Source of the DNA: an uncultured Lachnospiraceae bacterium
GTDB taxonomy: Bacteria > Bacillota > Clostridia > Lachnospirales > Lachnospiraceae
Length of the DNA: 64,000 nucleotides
Direction: 5' to 3'
NCBI GenBank assembly: GCA_910579275.1
Contig: CAJTTO010000012.1
Location: 1-64,000, forward strand
Shown: in pieces, positions 8,572 to 18,144 of the stretch
Layout of the letters: each line of letters begins with the position of its first letter
Numbering within the stretch: the first letter of the stretch is position 1
Notes under the pieces: generated by a model
Seen by the model: only the letters and a program-made list of their open reading frames with translations
What the model was told of the DNA's origin: nothing
Databases searched by the model: none
Made by a program: the position numbers and the translations under genes

Positions 8572-8852
8572 TTCCGGTTACAATTCACACCACAATAGCT
8601 TTTATCGGTATACTAGCTATTGTGGTGTGAATTATATCAGAAGACAAGCATTTTGGCGCATGATTCCCGCTACTTTGGTGGACGTCTGAACAGTATCGAA
8701 TTCCGCTACAATTACACCCGCGCCAGCTTTTATCGGCATACAAGCTATTGTGGTGTGAATTATATCAGATTTTGTACACAAAATGCTAAAAGGCAAGCAT
8801 TTTGGCGCATGATTCCCGCTACTTTGGTGGACGTCTGAACAGTATCGAATTC
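8572..8852. repeat. two-copy tandem palindromic repeat between rpoC and rpsL
   Basis: Two units of about 129 and 152 bp (8572-8700, 8701-8852). Each has a hairpin followed by an identical ~58-bp block ending in CAGTATCGAATTCC. Copy 1 has a perfect 19-bp stem (8582-8600 with 8615-8633). In copy 2 the left arm is degenerate and about 23 bp are inserted. No coding frame or CRISPR-like spacing. It lies upstream of the rpsL promoter; function unknown. Confidence 0.8.
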
Positions 8853-8876
8853 CCGTTCATTCCGCTCCGATATTAT

Positions 8877-8930
8877 GGAACTGTTGATAAATAACTTGTC
8901 TAAATGAACAAGTTATTTATTAACAGTTCC
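8877..8930. repeat. long near-perfect inverted repeat
   Basis: GGAACTGTT-ATAAATAACTTGT pairs with its complement across an 8-nt loop, about 22 bp of stem with one mismatch. There is no T-run, so it is probably a structural or mobile-element remnant, 30 bp before the rpoC terminator. Confidence 0.7.
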
Positions 8931-8959
8931 GTGCAAAAATGCAGTCAGCCAACCCAGTC

Positions 8960-8995
8960 AAAAATGGTCTGCCATAATGAAAGCAGACCATTTTT
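8960..8995 (-). terminator. rpoC terminator
   Basis: AAAAATGGTCTGC / GCAGACCATTTTT perfect stem with flanking A and T runs, 15 bp past the rpoC stop. It could work on both strands. Confidence 0.9.
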
Positions 8996-9010
8996 CATAA
9001 ATTCATCCTT

Positions 9011-12000
9011 TTATTCCGTTAAGACTGCCGGTTCACCTACAGCCTCCATCTCCGGTTCATCCGGAATATTGATTTCCTCCACTTCATCTTCCGTTTCAAA
9101 GTCAAGTTCTTCTTCAAAGTCAAGTGTGGATTCAAGCTCTATATCTGTATTGAGTTTTACATTCCTGTAACGTCTCAACCCTGTACCTGCAGGAATCAGC
9201 TTACCGATAATGACATTTTCCTTCAGACCAATCAGCGGGTCAATCTTGCCCTTAATCGCTGCCTCGGTAAGAACCTTTGTCGTCTCCTGGAATGAAGCCG
9301 CAGAAAGGAATGAGCTTGTGGCAAGTGCCGCCTTTGTAATACCAAGGATTACATCCTTGTATTCTGCCGGCTGTTTTCCCTCTGCAAGCAGCTGTTCATT
9401 GATATCCTCAAGTTCAATGCCATCCACAAGGGTACCTGGCAGGAACTCCGTATCACCGCTTGTCTCAATGCGTTTCTTCTTCAGCATCTGGCGTACAATA
9501 ACCTCGATATGCTTATCCGCGATATCAACACCCTGTAAACGGTACACTCTCTGAACCTCGCGGAGAAGATAATTCTGAACCGCATCAATCTTCTTAATTT
9601 CCAACAGATCATGCGGATTGATACTACCCTCTGTCAGCTCATCTCCTGCCTCAAGTTCCGCGCCGTCCGCAATCTTGATACGTGAACCATACGGAATCAG
9701 GTATGTCTTCTCATTCACACCGTCGGAAACAATGATTTCACGTTTCTTCTTGGTATCCTTAATTGTTGCCGTACCGCCAAACTCAGCGATAATTGCAAGT
9801 CCCTTGGGCTTTCTCGCCTCGAAAAGCTCCTCGACACGGGGAAGACCCTGCGTGATATCGTCGCCGGCAACGCCGCCGCTGTGGAACGTTCTCATTGTAA
9901 GCTGTGTACCCGGCTCACCGATAGACTGTGCCGCTATAATACCAACTGCCTCACCAATCTGAACCGCCTCGCCAGTCGCCATATTGGCGCCATAGCATTT
10001 CGCACAAATACCTATATGAGACTTACAGCAAAGTATATTTCGAATCTTCACTTTCTCAACCGGCTCGCCTTTTTCATTGACTCCCTTGCTGAGAATCTTT
10101 GACGCCCTGCTCGGTGTAATCATGTGGTTCTTCTTCACAAGGACATTTCCGTCCCTATCTTTGATATCCTCACAGGAGTATCTGCCCGTAATTCGGTCTT
10201 TTAATCCTTCTATGGTCTCCTTGCCGTCCATAAATGCGGCAACTTCCATTCCCGGAATCACGTCCCTGCCCTCACAGCAGTCCACTTCGCGGATAATCAG
10301 CTCCTGACAGACATCAACCATTCGGCGTGTCAGGTAACCGGAGTCCGCTGTACGAAGCGCGGTATCGGACATACCTTTTCGTGCGCCGTGTGCCGACATG
10401 AAATACTCCAATACGTCAAGTCCCTCACGAAAGTTTGACTTGATCGGCAGCTCAATTGTACGTCCCGTCGTATCCGCCATCAGTCCACGCATACCCGCAA
10501 GCTGCTTAATCTGCTGGTTGGAACCACGGGCACCGGAGTCTGCCATCATAAAGATATTATTATACTTGTCAAGACCGCCGATAAGTTTATCTGTAAGCGC
10601 GTCATCCGTTTCTTTCCAAGTCTCTACAACCGCCTTATAGCGCTCCTCGTCTGTCATCAGTCCGCGCCGGAAGTTCATTGTGATACGGTCAACCGTCTTC
10701 TGTGCCTCCTCCAGCATCTGCGCCTTTTCTGCGGGCACAGTCATATCCGAAATCGAAACGGTCATGGCTGCGCGCGTCGAATATTTATATCCCATCGCCT
10801 TGATGCTGTCAAGCACCTCCGCTGTCTTTGTGGCACCATGGATATTGATAACCTTTTCCAGAATCTGCTTCAGGCCTTTCTTTCCAACATGGAAATCAAC
10901 CTCCGGAAGAAGCCAGTTCTCCGGCTTGCTCCTGTCCACAAACTCCAAATCCTGCGGAAGAATCTCATTAAAGATAAAACGTCCAAGTGTCGACTCCACC
11001 GTACCGGAAACAACCTCACCGTCAGGCATTGCCTTCGTCACCCGCACCTTTATCCTCGAGTGAAGCGTGCATGCCTTATTTTCATAAGCAAGGATTGCCT
11101 CGTTGATATTCTTAAAACATTTTCCTTCGCCAAGCGCCCCCGGTCTCTCCTGTGTCAGATAGTAGATACCAAGAACCATATCCTGTGAAGGAACCGCAAC
11201 CGGACCTCCGTCCGAAGGCTTCAGCAGGTTATTCGGTGAAAGAAGCAGGAATCTGCACTCCGCCTGCGCCTCTACGGACAGCGGAAGGTGTACCGCCATC
11301 TGATCTCCGTCAAAGTCCGCGTTAAATGCCGTACATACCAGCGGATGAAGCTTGATCGCCTTACCTTCCACAAGGATTGGCTCAAACGCCTGAATACCGA
11401 GACGGTGCAGTGTCGGTGCTCGGTTAAGCATAACAGGGTGCTCCTTGATAACCTCCTCAAGCACATCCCACACAGACTGGTCAAGCTTTTCCACAAGCTT
11501 CTTCGCATGTTTAATATTCTGTGAAATCTGTCTGGAAACAAGCTCCTTCATAACGAAAGGCTTGAAAAGCTCAATCGCCATCTCCTTCGGCAGACCGCAC
11601 TGGTAAATCTTTAATTCCGGACCCACGACGATAACCGAACGTCCTGAGTAGTCCACGCGCTTACCAAGCAGGTTCTGGCGGAAACGGCCGCCCTTACCCT
11701 TTAACATATCAGACAGCGATTTCAGTGCCCTGTTTCCGGGCCCCGTGACAGGCCGTCCACGTCTTCCGTTGTCTATCAGCGCATCGACAGCCTCCTGAAG
11801 CATACGCTTTTCATTGCGGACAATAATATCCGGTGCCCCCAGCTCAAGCAGTCTCTTGAGACGGTTATTGCGATTGATAATTCTGCGGTACAGATCATTC
11901 AGGTCAGACGTCGCAAATCTGCCGCCGTCGAGCTGAACCATCGGTCTTAAATCAGGCGGAAGAACAGGAATTGCATCCATTATCATCCACTCCGGCCTGT

Positions 12001-12691
12001 TGCCAGACGCACGGAATGACTCTACAACTTCCAGCCGTTTAACAATCTTTGCCCTTTTCTGTCCCTTGGTGCTCTCATTCTTCAGCTCTGTCGAAAGTTC
12101 TTCGCAGTCTTTCTCAAGGTCAATCGCCTCAAGAAGTTCTTTGATCGCCTCGGCACCCATACCAACGCGAAATGTATTTTTTCCCCATTTCTCCACATTG
12201 TCCTGATATTCCTTCTCGGAAAGAACCTGTTTGTAATCCAAATCTGTTTCTTTCGGATCCAGTACAATGTAGGATGCAAAGTACAACACCTTTTCAAGCA
12301 CTCTCGGTGTCAAGTCAAGAATCAGACCCATACGGCTTGGAATTCCTTTAAAATACCAGATATGTGACACAGGAGCCGCAAGCTCAATATGTCCCATACG
12401 CTCCCTGCGCACACTCGACTTTGTCACTTCGACGCCGCAGCGGTCGCAGATGACACCTTTATAACGTATTTTCTTATATTTACCGCAATGGCACTCCCAA
12501 TCCTTGCTGGGTCCGAAAATCTTTTCACAGTACAGACCATCCCGCTCAGGCTTTAACGTCCTGTAGTTGATGGTTTCCGGTTTTGTTACCTCGCCTTTTG
12601 ACCATTCCCTGATTTTTTCAGGAGAAGCCAGACCTATTTTGATTGCGTCAAAAGAGATTGACTGGCTCTGTTCATTTTTAATTTCAGACAT
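9011..12691 (-). CDS. rpoC: RNA polymerase subunit beta-prime
   Basis: Catalytic subunit, 1226 residues. The N-terminal zinc finger (CHCGKYKKIRYKGVICDRCG, about 68-90), the active-site NADFDGDQMAVH and the second zinc site (CC...CKSHIGICAKCYG) are all present. The bridge and trigger-helix region (IGEPGTQLTMRTFHSGG) is intact. The C-terminus ends in an acidic tail. It starts 23 bp after the rpoB stop with AAGGAG upstream, and forms the rpoBC operon ending at 8960-8995. Confidence 0.98.
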   Translation of the reverse strand: MSEIKNEQSQSISFDAIKIGLASPEKIREWSKGEVTKPETINYRTLKPERDGLYCEKIFGPSKDWECHCGKYKKIRYKGVICDRCGVEVTKSSVRRERMGHIELAAPVSHIWYFKGIPSRMGLILDLTPRVLEKVLYFASYIVLDPKETDLDYKQVLSEKEYQDNVEKWGKNTFRVGMGAEAIKELLEAIDLEKDCEELSTELKNESTKGQKRAKIVKRLEVVESFRASGNRPEWMIMDAIPVLPPDLRPMVQLDGGRFATSDLNDLYRRIINRNNRLKRLLELGAPDIIVRNEKRMLQEAVDALIDNGRRGRPVTGPGNRALKSLSDMLKGKGGRFRQNLLGKRVDYSGRSVIVVGPELKIYQCGLPKEMAIELFKPFVMKELVSRQISQNIKHAKKLVEKLDQSVWDVLEEVIKEHPVMLNRAPTLHRLGIQAFEPILVEGKAIKLHPLVCTAFNADFDGDQMAVHLPLSVEAQAECRFLLLSPNNLLKPSDGGPVAVPSQDMVLGIYYLTQERPGALGEGKCFKNINEAILAYENKACTLHSRIKVRVTKAMPDGEVVSGTVESTLGRFIFNEILPQDLEFVDRSKPENWLLPEVDFHVGKKGLKQILEKVINIHGATKTAEVLDSIKAMGYKYSTRAAMTVSISDMTVPAEKAQMLEEAQKTVDRITMNFRRGLMTDEERYKAVVETWKETDDALTDKLIGGLDKYNNIFMMADSGARGSNQQIKQLAGMRGLMADTTGRTIELPIKSNFREGLDVLEYFMSAHGARKGMSDTALRTADSGYLTRRMVDVCQELIIREVDCCEGRDVIPGMEVAAFMDGKETIEGLKDRITGRYSCEDIKDRDGNVLVKKNHMITPSRASKILSKGVNEKGEPVEKVKIRNILCCKSHIGICAKCYGANMATGEAVQIGEAVGIIAAQSIGEPGTQLTMRTFHSGGVAGDDITQGLPRVEELFEARKPKGLAIIAEFGGTATIKDTKKKREIIVSDGVNEKTYLIPYGSRIKIADGAELEAGDELTEGSINPHDLLEIKKIDAVQNYLLREVQRVYRLQGVDIADKHIEVIVRQMLKKKRIETSGDTEFLPGTLVDGIELEDINEQLLAEGKQPAEYKDVILGITKAALATSSFLSAASFQETTKVLTEAAIKGKIDPLIGLKENVIIGKLIPAGTGLRRYRNVKLNTDIELESTLDFEEELDFETEDEVEEINIPDEPEMEAVGEPAVLTE

Positions 12692-12714
12692 TTTGGCACT
12701 CCTTCCAGATTTTA

Positions 12715-15700
12715 TTATTCAAAATCATCATCAAAGCTGTCGTCATCATCACCATCAAAGTCATCATCAGAAAAATCATCTTCCTCAAAATCATCCTCGG
12801 CGTCAACTAAATCTCCGCTCTCCGCATCAAATTCTTTCTGCTGGTAACCCTCGAGATTTTCCGTATTATCATACTTGCGGTCGCCTTCCATCTCAACACG
12901 GAAATCCGTATCCGTATAGTCAACCGACTCCTTAAGCTCAACTTCATTCTGGTCTTCATCATATACTTTTACATCAAGACCAAGTGACTGAAGCTCCTTG
13001 AGCAGTACCTTGAACGACTCCGGAATACCCGGCTCCGGAATGTTTTCACCTTTGATAATTGCTTCATATGTCTTAACTCGTCCGACAACGTCGTCCGATT
13101 TTACCGTCAAAATTTCCTGCAGTGTGTGCGACGCACCGTAAGCCTCCAACGCCCAAACTTCCATTTCCCCAAAACGCTGGCCGCCGAACTGTGCTTTACC
13201 GCCGAGCGGCTGCTGGGTAACCATGCCATACGGTCCCGTTGAACGGGCATGAATCTTGTCGTCTACCAGATGATGGAGTTTCAGGTAATGCATGTGTCCG
13301 ATTGTTACAGGACTGTCAAAATACTCACCCGTTCTTCCGTCACGGAGCCTTACCTTTCCGTCTCTGGAAATCGGCACGCCTTTCCACAGATTTCTGTGTT
13401 CCCTGTTCTCTGAAAGGTATTCCATAACCTGCGGAAGCAGTTCTTCTTTATGTTTTGCCTCGAATTCTTCCCATTCGAGATTCACATAGTCATTCGCAAG
13501 GTCAAGCGTATCCATGATATCCGCCTCGTTCGCACCGTCGAATACAGGTGTTGACACGTTAAATCCAAGCGCCTTTGCCGCAAGAGAAAGATGAATCTCA
13601 AGCACCTGTCCGATATTCATACGCGAAGGCACGCCCAGCGGGTTTAATACGATATCCAGCGGACGTCCGTTTGGCAGGTACGGCATATCTTCCACAGGAA
13701 GCACGCGGGAAACAACACCCTTGTTACCATGACGTCCGGCCATTTTATCACCGACAGAAATCTTTCTCTTCTGCGCAATATAAATACGTACTGTCTGGTT
13801 GACGCCGGGCGCAAGCTCCGTGTCTCCGTTTGCCCGGGAGAACACTTTCGCATCTACAACAACCCCGTACTCACCGTGGGGTACTTTGAGGGATGTATCA
13901 CGCACCTCTCTTGCCTTTTCTCCAAAAATCGCCCTTAAAAGCCGCTCCTCCGCAGTCAGTTCGGTCTCGCCCTTCGGCGTAACTTTACCTACCAGAATAT
14001 CTCCGGCGCGCACCTCGGCGCCAATTCGGATAATACCCCTGTCATCCAAATCCTTGAGCGCATCATCGCCGACACCGGGCACATCCCTTGTGATTTCCTC
14101 GGGGCCAAGCTTTGTGTCGCGCGCATCCGTCTCATATTCTTCTATATGGATAGACGTATAGACGTCCTCCATCACAAGCCGTTCACTCAGAAGAACGGCA
14201 TCCTCATAATTATAGCCTTCCCATGTCATAAAGCCGATCAGCGGATTCTTTCCGAGACCAAGCTCACCGCCGCTTGTGGAAGCGCCGTCCGCAATAACCT
14301 GCCCCGCTTCCACATGGTCGCCCTTAAATACAATAGGCTTCTGGTTATAACAGTTTGACTGGTTGCTTCGCTCAAACTTATGCAGTCTGAATTCCGCCTT
14401 TTCGCCGTCATCATAAGTCATGCGGATAAGTTTCGACGATACATAGGTGATTGTACCGGGCTTCTTCGCCACCACGCACACACCGGAGTCGACAGCGGCC
14501 TTCACCTCTATACCGGTACCGACCACGGGCGCTTCCGTGAACAAAAGCGGTACTGCCTGACGCTGCATGTTGGATCCCATCAGGGCACGGTTGGCATCAT
14601 CATTCTGCAAAAAGGGAATCAATGCCGTCGCAACGGAAAATACCATCTTAGGCGACACATCCATATAGTCAAACATCGCCTTGGGATATTCCTGTGTCTC
14701 GTCAAGGTAACGGCCTGATACGGAATTACGCACAAAATAGCCGCTCTCGTCAAGCTGCTCATTCGCCTGCGCTACGTGGTAATTGTCCTCCTCGTCTGCC
14801 GTCATGTAGACAACCTCGTTCGTGACACGCGGATTCTTCGGGTCTGTCTTGTCTATCTTTCGATAAGGAGCCTCGATAAATCCATATTCGTTAATCCTTG
14901 CATAGGATGCAAGGGAGTTAATCAGTCCAATGTTTGGTCCTTCAGGCGTCTCGATCGGGCACATTCTGCCATAGTGCGAATAATGTACATCTCGAACCTC
15001 AAATCCGGCACGGTCTCTGGAAAGACCACCAGGTCCCAACGCGGAAAGACGTCTCTTGTGTGTCAGCTCGCCAAGCGGATTGTTCTGATCCATAAACTGG
15101 GACAGCTGGGAGGAACCAAAGAACTCTTTGATGGCAGCCTGTACAGGTTTAATATTGATAAGCGCCTGCGGAGACACATCATCCGTGTCATGCGTTGTCA
15201 TTCGCTCGCGCACCACACGCTCCATTCTCGAGAGACCGATGCGGTACTGGTTCTGCAGCAGTTCGCCGACAGCCCTGATACGTCTGTTTCCTAAGTGGTC
15301 AATATCGTCGCTGTTTCCAAGCCCGTACTCAAGGTGCATATTATAATTTATGGAAGCAAGAATGTCCTCTTTTGTAATATGTTTGGGAATCAGCTCATGT
15401 ACATTTCTGGTAATCGCATCTGCCAGCTCCTCCGGATTCTCCGAATACTCCTCAAGAATCTGGCGCAGAACAGGAAAATAGACATGTTCCGTAATGCCAA
15501 GACTTTTCGGTTCGCAGTCAACGAAATTCGTTATGTCAACCATCATGTTGGAGAGTACCTTCACAAGTCTCTCCTCTGTCTGAATCCACACAAACGGAAC
15601 CGCCGCATTCTGAATCGCATCCGCCATCTCTGCCGTGACTTTTTCACCCTTCTGTCCGAGAATCTCACCGCTGAACGGGTCAACCACATCCTCCGCAAGA

Positions 15701-16578
15701 ATCTGGTTCCTGATTCTGTTCTTCAAGAAAAGTTTCTTGTTGAACTTGTATCTTCCCACCTTTGCAAGGTCATATCTTCTCGGGTCGAAAAACATTGCTG
15801 TCACGAGGTTCTCTGCGCTGTCTAAGCTAAACGGTTCACCAGGACGGATTTTGCTGTACAATTCCTTCAAACCTTCCTGATAGTTCTCGGAGGTGTCCTT
15901 TGTAAAGCTGGCGTGAATTTTCGGTTCATCGCCAAACAGTTCAAGGATTTCTTCATTCGTACCTACGCCTAATGCACGAATAAGCACCGTAATCGGTACT
16001 TTTCTTGTTCTATCTACGCGAACGTAGAAAACGTCATTGGAATCAGTCTCATACTCAAGCCATGCACCACGATTCGGGATAACGGTACAAGAAAACAATC
16101 TCTTACCAATCTTGTCGTGGGCAATGCCATAGTAGATACCAGGGGAACGTACCAGCTGGCTGACAATTACTCGCTCAGCACCATTGATAACAAAGGTACC
16201 TGTTTCTGTCATCAGAGGGAAATTACCCATAAAAATCTCATGTTCTGTGATTTCTTCTTTCTCTTTGTTGTGAAGACGAACTTTAATCTTTACAGGAGCT
16301 TCGTATGTTAAGTCTCTTTCCTTACACTCCTCGATTGTATGCTTGATTTCGTCCTCCGCTAAAACGTAATCTACAAATTCCAGACTTAATCGCCCGCTGT
16401 AGTCAGTAATTGGAGAGATATCCGCTAATGCTTCACGAAAGCCTTCTTCCAGAAACCATTTGTAGGAATCTTTCTGAACTTCGATAAGATTCGGCATATT
16501 CAGAACCTCTTCTTGTCTCTGATAGCTCATACGCATCGTCTTACCGGAGACCACTGGACGTATTCTGTTTTTTTCCAT
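12715..16578 (-). CDS. rpoB: RNA polymerase subunit beta
   Basis: 1287 residues. The rifampicin-pocket region (SSQLSQFMDQNNPLGELTHK then RRLSALGPGGL) is wild type by eye. GKVTPKGETE and KMAGRHGNKGVVS active-centre motifs are present. After the conserved C-terminal clamp residues (EDQNEVELKESVDY) comes a tail of about 60 residues made largely of Asp/Glu, a striking acidic extension also known in some Lachnospiraceae. Own sigma-A promoter at 16699-16727. Confidence 0.98.
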   Translation of the reverse strand: MEKNRIRPVVSGKTMRMSYQRQEEVLNMPNLIEVQKDSYKWFLEEGFREALADISPITDYSGRLSLEFVDYVLAEDEIKHTIEECKERDLTYEAPVKIKVRLHNKEKEEITEHEIFMGNFPLMTETGTFVINGAERVIVSQLVRSPGIYYGIAHDKIGKRLFSCTVIPNRGAWLEYETDSNDVFYVRVDRTRKVPITVLIRALGVGTNEEILELFGDEPKIHASFTKDTSENYQEGLKELYSKIRPGEPFSLDSAENLVTAMFFDPRRYDLAKVGRYKFNKKLFLKNRIRNQILAEDVVDPFSGEILGQKGEKVTAEMADAIQNAAVPFVWIQTEERLVKVLSNMMVDITNFVDCEPKSLGITEHVYFPVLRQILEEYSENPEELADAITRNVHELIPKHITKEDILASINYNMHLEYGLGNSDDIDHLGNRRIRAVGELLQNQYRIGLSRMERVVRERMTTHDTDDVSPQALINIKPVQAAIKEFFGSSQLSQFMDQNNPLGELTHKRRLSALGPGGLSRDRAGFEVRDVHYSHYGRMCPIETPEGPNIGLINSLASYARINEYGFIEAPYRKIDKTDPKNPRVTNEVVYMTADEEDNYHVAQANEQLDESGYFVRNSVSGRYLDETQEYPKAMFDYMDVSPKMVFSVATALIPFLQNDDANRALMGSNMQRQAVPLLFTEAPVVGTGIEVKAAVDSGVCVVAKKPGTITYVSSKLIRMTYDDGEKAEFRLHKFERSNQSNCYNQKPIVFKGDHVEAGQVIADGASTSGGELGLGKNPLIGFMTWEGYNYEDAVLLSERLVMEDVYTSIHIEEYETDARDTKLGPEEITRDVPGVGDDALKDLDDRGIIRIGAEVRAGDILVGKVTPKGETELTAEERLLRAIFGEKAREVRDTSLKVPHGEYGVVVDAKVFSRANGDTELAPGVNQTVRIYIAQKRKISVGDKMAGRHGNKGVVSRVLPVEDMPYLPNGRPLDIVLNPLGVPSRMNIGQVLEIHLSLAAKALGFNVSTPVFDGANEADIMDTLDLANDYVNLEWEEFEAKHKEELLPQVMEYLSENREHRNLWKGVPISRDGKVRLRDGRTGEYFDSPVTIGHMHYLKLHHLVDDKIHARSTGPYGMVTQQPLGGKAQFGGQRFGEMEVWALEAYGASHTLQEILTVKSDDVVGRVKTYEAIIKGENIPEPGIPESFKVLLKELQSLGLDVKVYDEDQNEVELKESVDYTDTDFRVEMEGDRKYDNTENLEGYQQKEFDAESGDLVDAEDDFEEDDFSDDDFDGDDDDSFDDDFE

Positions 16579-16698
16579 GACATTTCACCCCGTTCTTATT
16601 TATATACATCTATAATTCATTGAGCCCTGTTTGCAGGGTAACCGCCACTTCCAAGGCCGTTCCATGCGGGCACAATTTTTCATAATAGTGCACCCTAC

Positions 16699-16727
16699 AT
16701 ACTATCACAAGTCGAATTTAAAGTCAA
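16699..16727 (-). promoter_or_regulatory. sigma-A promoter of rpoBC
   Basis: TTGACT (16727-16722), 17-bp spacer, TAGTAT (16704-16699). It gives a leader of about 115 nt before rpoB, in which no known element was recognised. Confidence 0.7.
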
Positions 16728-16819
16728 TGAAAATTTTTTATTCTCTGCTTTTTTCCGTTTTGACACATCATTTTCAAACCTGCTCTAGACATCTGAACAA
16801 CAAAACAGGAAAAGCGAAA

Positions 16820-16842
16820 AGGCCGGGAATATATCCCGACCT
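16820..16842 (-). terminator. rplL terminator
   Basis: AGGTCGGGA / TCCCGGCCT stem (one G-T pair) then TTTTC on the minus strand, 22 bp downstream of rplL. Confidence 0.75.
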
Positions 16843-16863
16843 ATCATAATCATCCGGTCTAAA

Positions 16864-17238
16864 TTACTTAAGAGTAACCTTTGCACCTTCAGCTTCAAGT
16901 TTTGTCTTAATTTCTTCAGCCTCAGCCTTAGCTGCTGCTTCCTTAAGTACCTTAGGAGCGTTATCAACTAAGTCCTTAGCTTCCTTCAGGCCAAGACCTG
17001 TTGCCTCACGGACAACCTTGATAACCTTAACCTTGTTCGGGCCTACCTCTGTAAGCTCTACATCGAACTCATCCTTCTCCTCAACCGCTGCGCCTGCACC
17101 TTCTGCTGCTGCAACGACTACGCCTGCTGCTGCAGATACGCCGAACTCTTCCTCACAAGCTTTTACCAAATCATTTAACTCTAATACTGTAAGCTCTTTG
17201 ATCGCTTCAATAAATTCTGCTGTTGTTAACTTTGCCAT
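16864..17238 (-). CDS. rplL: 50S ribosomal protein L7/L12
   Basis: Stalk protein that recruits translation GTPases. 124 residues: N-terminal dimerisation helices, an Ala/Gly-rich hinge (AAAGVVVAAAEGAGAA) and the globular C-terminal domain with EVGPNKVKVIKVVREATGLGLKEAK. Follows rplJ by 53 bp. Confidence 0.98.
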   Translation of the reverse strand: MAKLTTAEFIEAIKELTVLELNDLVKACEEEFGVSAAAGVVVAAAEGAGAAVEEKDEFDVELTEVGPNKVKVIKVVREATGLGLKEAKDLVDNAPKVLKEAAAKAEAEEIKTKLEAEGAKVTLK

Positions 17239-17291
17239 TATTGTTTTCCTCCATAAATAAATTTGTTTGTTTCTTAATTTCTTCCGGACAA

Positions 17292-17861
17292 TTACTCTGC
17301 TGCAGGCGCTTCTGCTGTCTCCTCTGCGGGAGCCTCTGCTGACTCCTCAGCCTTAGGTGCCGGCTCGCATGCGTCCGGGCCGCCCTTTTCAGCAATCTGG
17401 TTAAGCACACGTGCGAAGTTTGTAATCGGAGACTGGATGCTTCCAAGGAACTTGGAAATAAGCTCGTCTCTTGAAGGGATGCTTGCGATAGACGCCATTC
17501 CCTTTGCATCATAAACGACACCTTCCACAACACCTGCCTTTATCTCAAGTGCCGGGCACTCCTTAGCAAACTTGCTTAAAATTCTTGCCGGAGCTGTCGC
17601 ATCATCCTTACATACTGCTATCGCATTTGTACCTTTAAGACTGTCTGTCAGGCCTTCAAACTCTGATCCTTTAAAGGCGCGTGTCATCAGTGTGTTCTTG
17701 TAAACCTTGTAGCTGACGCCGGCCTCACGAAGCTGTCTACGCAGCTGTGTATCCTGTGCAACGGTGATTCCGCTGTAGCTTACAATTACAACTGTGGCAG
17801 CATCCTTGATAAGAGCAGAAATCTCCTCAACGATAGGCTGTTTTAATTCAATCTTTGCCAT
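17292..17861 (-). CDS. rplJ: 50S ribosomal protein L10
   Basis: Stalk base protein, 189 residues. The N-terminal domain (IVSYSGITVAQDTQLRRQLREAG) is typical. The C-terminus has a 30-residue Glu/Ala tail beyond the L7/L12-binding helix. AAGGAGG upstream. Preceded by an L10-leader attenuator, so autoregulation with L12 is likely. Confidence 0.98.
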   Translation of the reverse strand: MAKIELKQPIVEEISALIKDAATVVIVSYSGITVAQDTQLRRQLREAGVSYKVYKNTLMTRAFKGSEFEGLTDSLKGTNAIAVCKDDATAPARILSKFAKECPALEIKAGVVEGVVYDAKGMASIASIPSRDELISKFLGSIQSPITNFARVLNQIAEKGGPDACEPAPKAEESAEAPAEETAEAPAAE

Positions 17862-17904
17862 TTCTTTACCTCCTTATAGATTTTATGGACTTGGTTTCCC
17901 CACG

Positions 17905-18065
17905 TCCTGCCGATAGGAGTTTATAACCAAAAAACCTCCCGTCTCTATGCGAACGCATAAGCCGAGAGGTCAAAGCAATCATTACAAAACTCTTTTCCTC
18001 GGTAGGCGGTATCCTTACGCAAACCACATTACGCGATCTGCACCTACTGTCTTCGGCATGGTTTC
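17905..18065 (-). promoter_or_regulatory. ribosomal protein L10 leader (attenuator)
   Basis: The leader between promoter and rplJ has the paired blocks characteristic of Firmicutes L10 leaders, including GAAGACAGTAGGTG near 18054-18041 and CCTACCGAGG. It ends in an intrinsic terminator (17970-17929) with stem ACCTCTCGGC...GAGACGGGAGGT followed by TTTTTT. Free L10(L12)4 should favour the terminator. Confidence 0.85.
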
Positions 18066-18077
18066 ACAACCTTTAAT

Positions 18078-18107
18078 ACCATATCACAGACCGCATAGCC
18101 TTGTCAA
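18078..18107 (-). promoter_or_regulatory. sigma-A promoter of rplJL
   Basis: TTGACA (18107-18102), 18-bp spacer, TATGGT (18083-18078) on the minus strand, just after the capA-like gene and before the L10 leader. Confidence 0.7.
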
Positions 18108-18144
18108 TCCCTTTTTAAAAAGAAATAACGATTGCTGCCAAGGT

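Noticed and set aside
8572..8852. CRISPR array
   Set aside because: Only two long units with no spacers of regular length and no cas genes.
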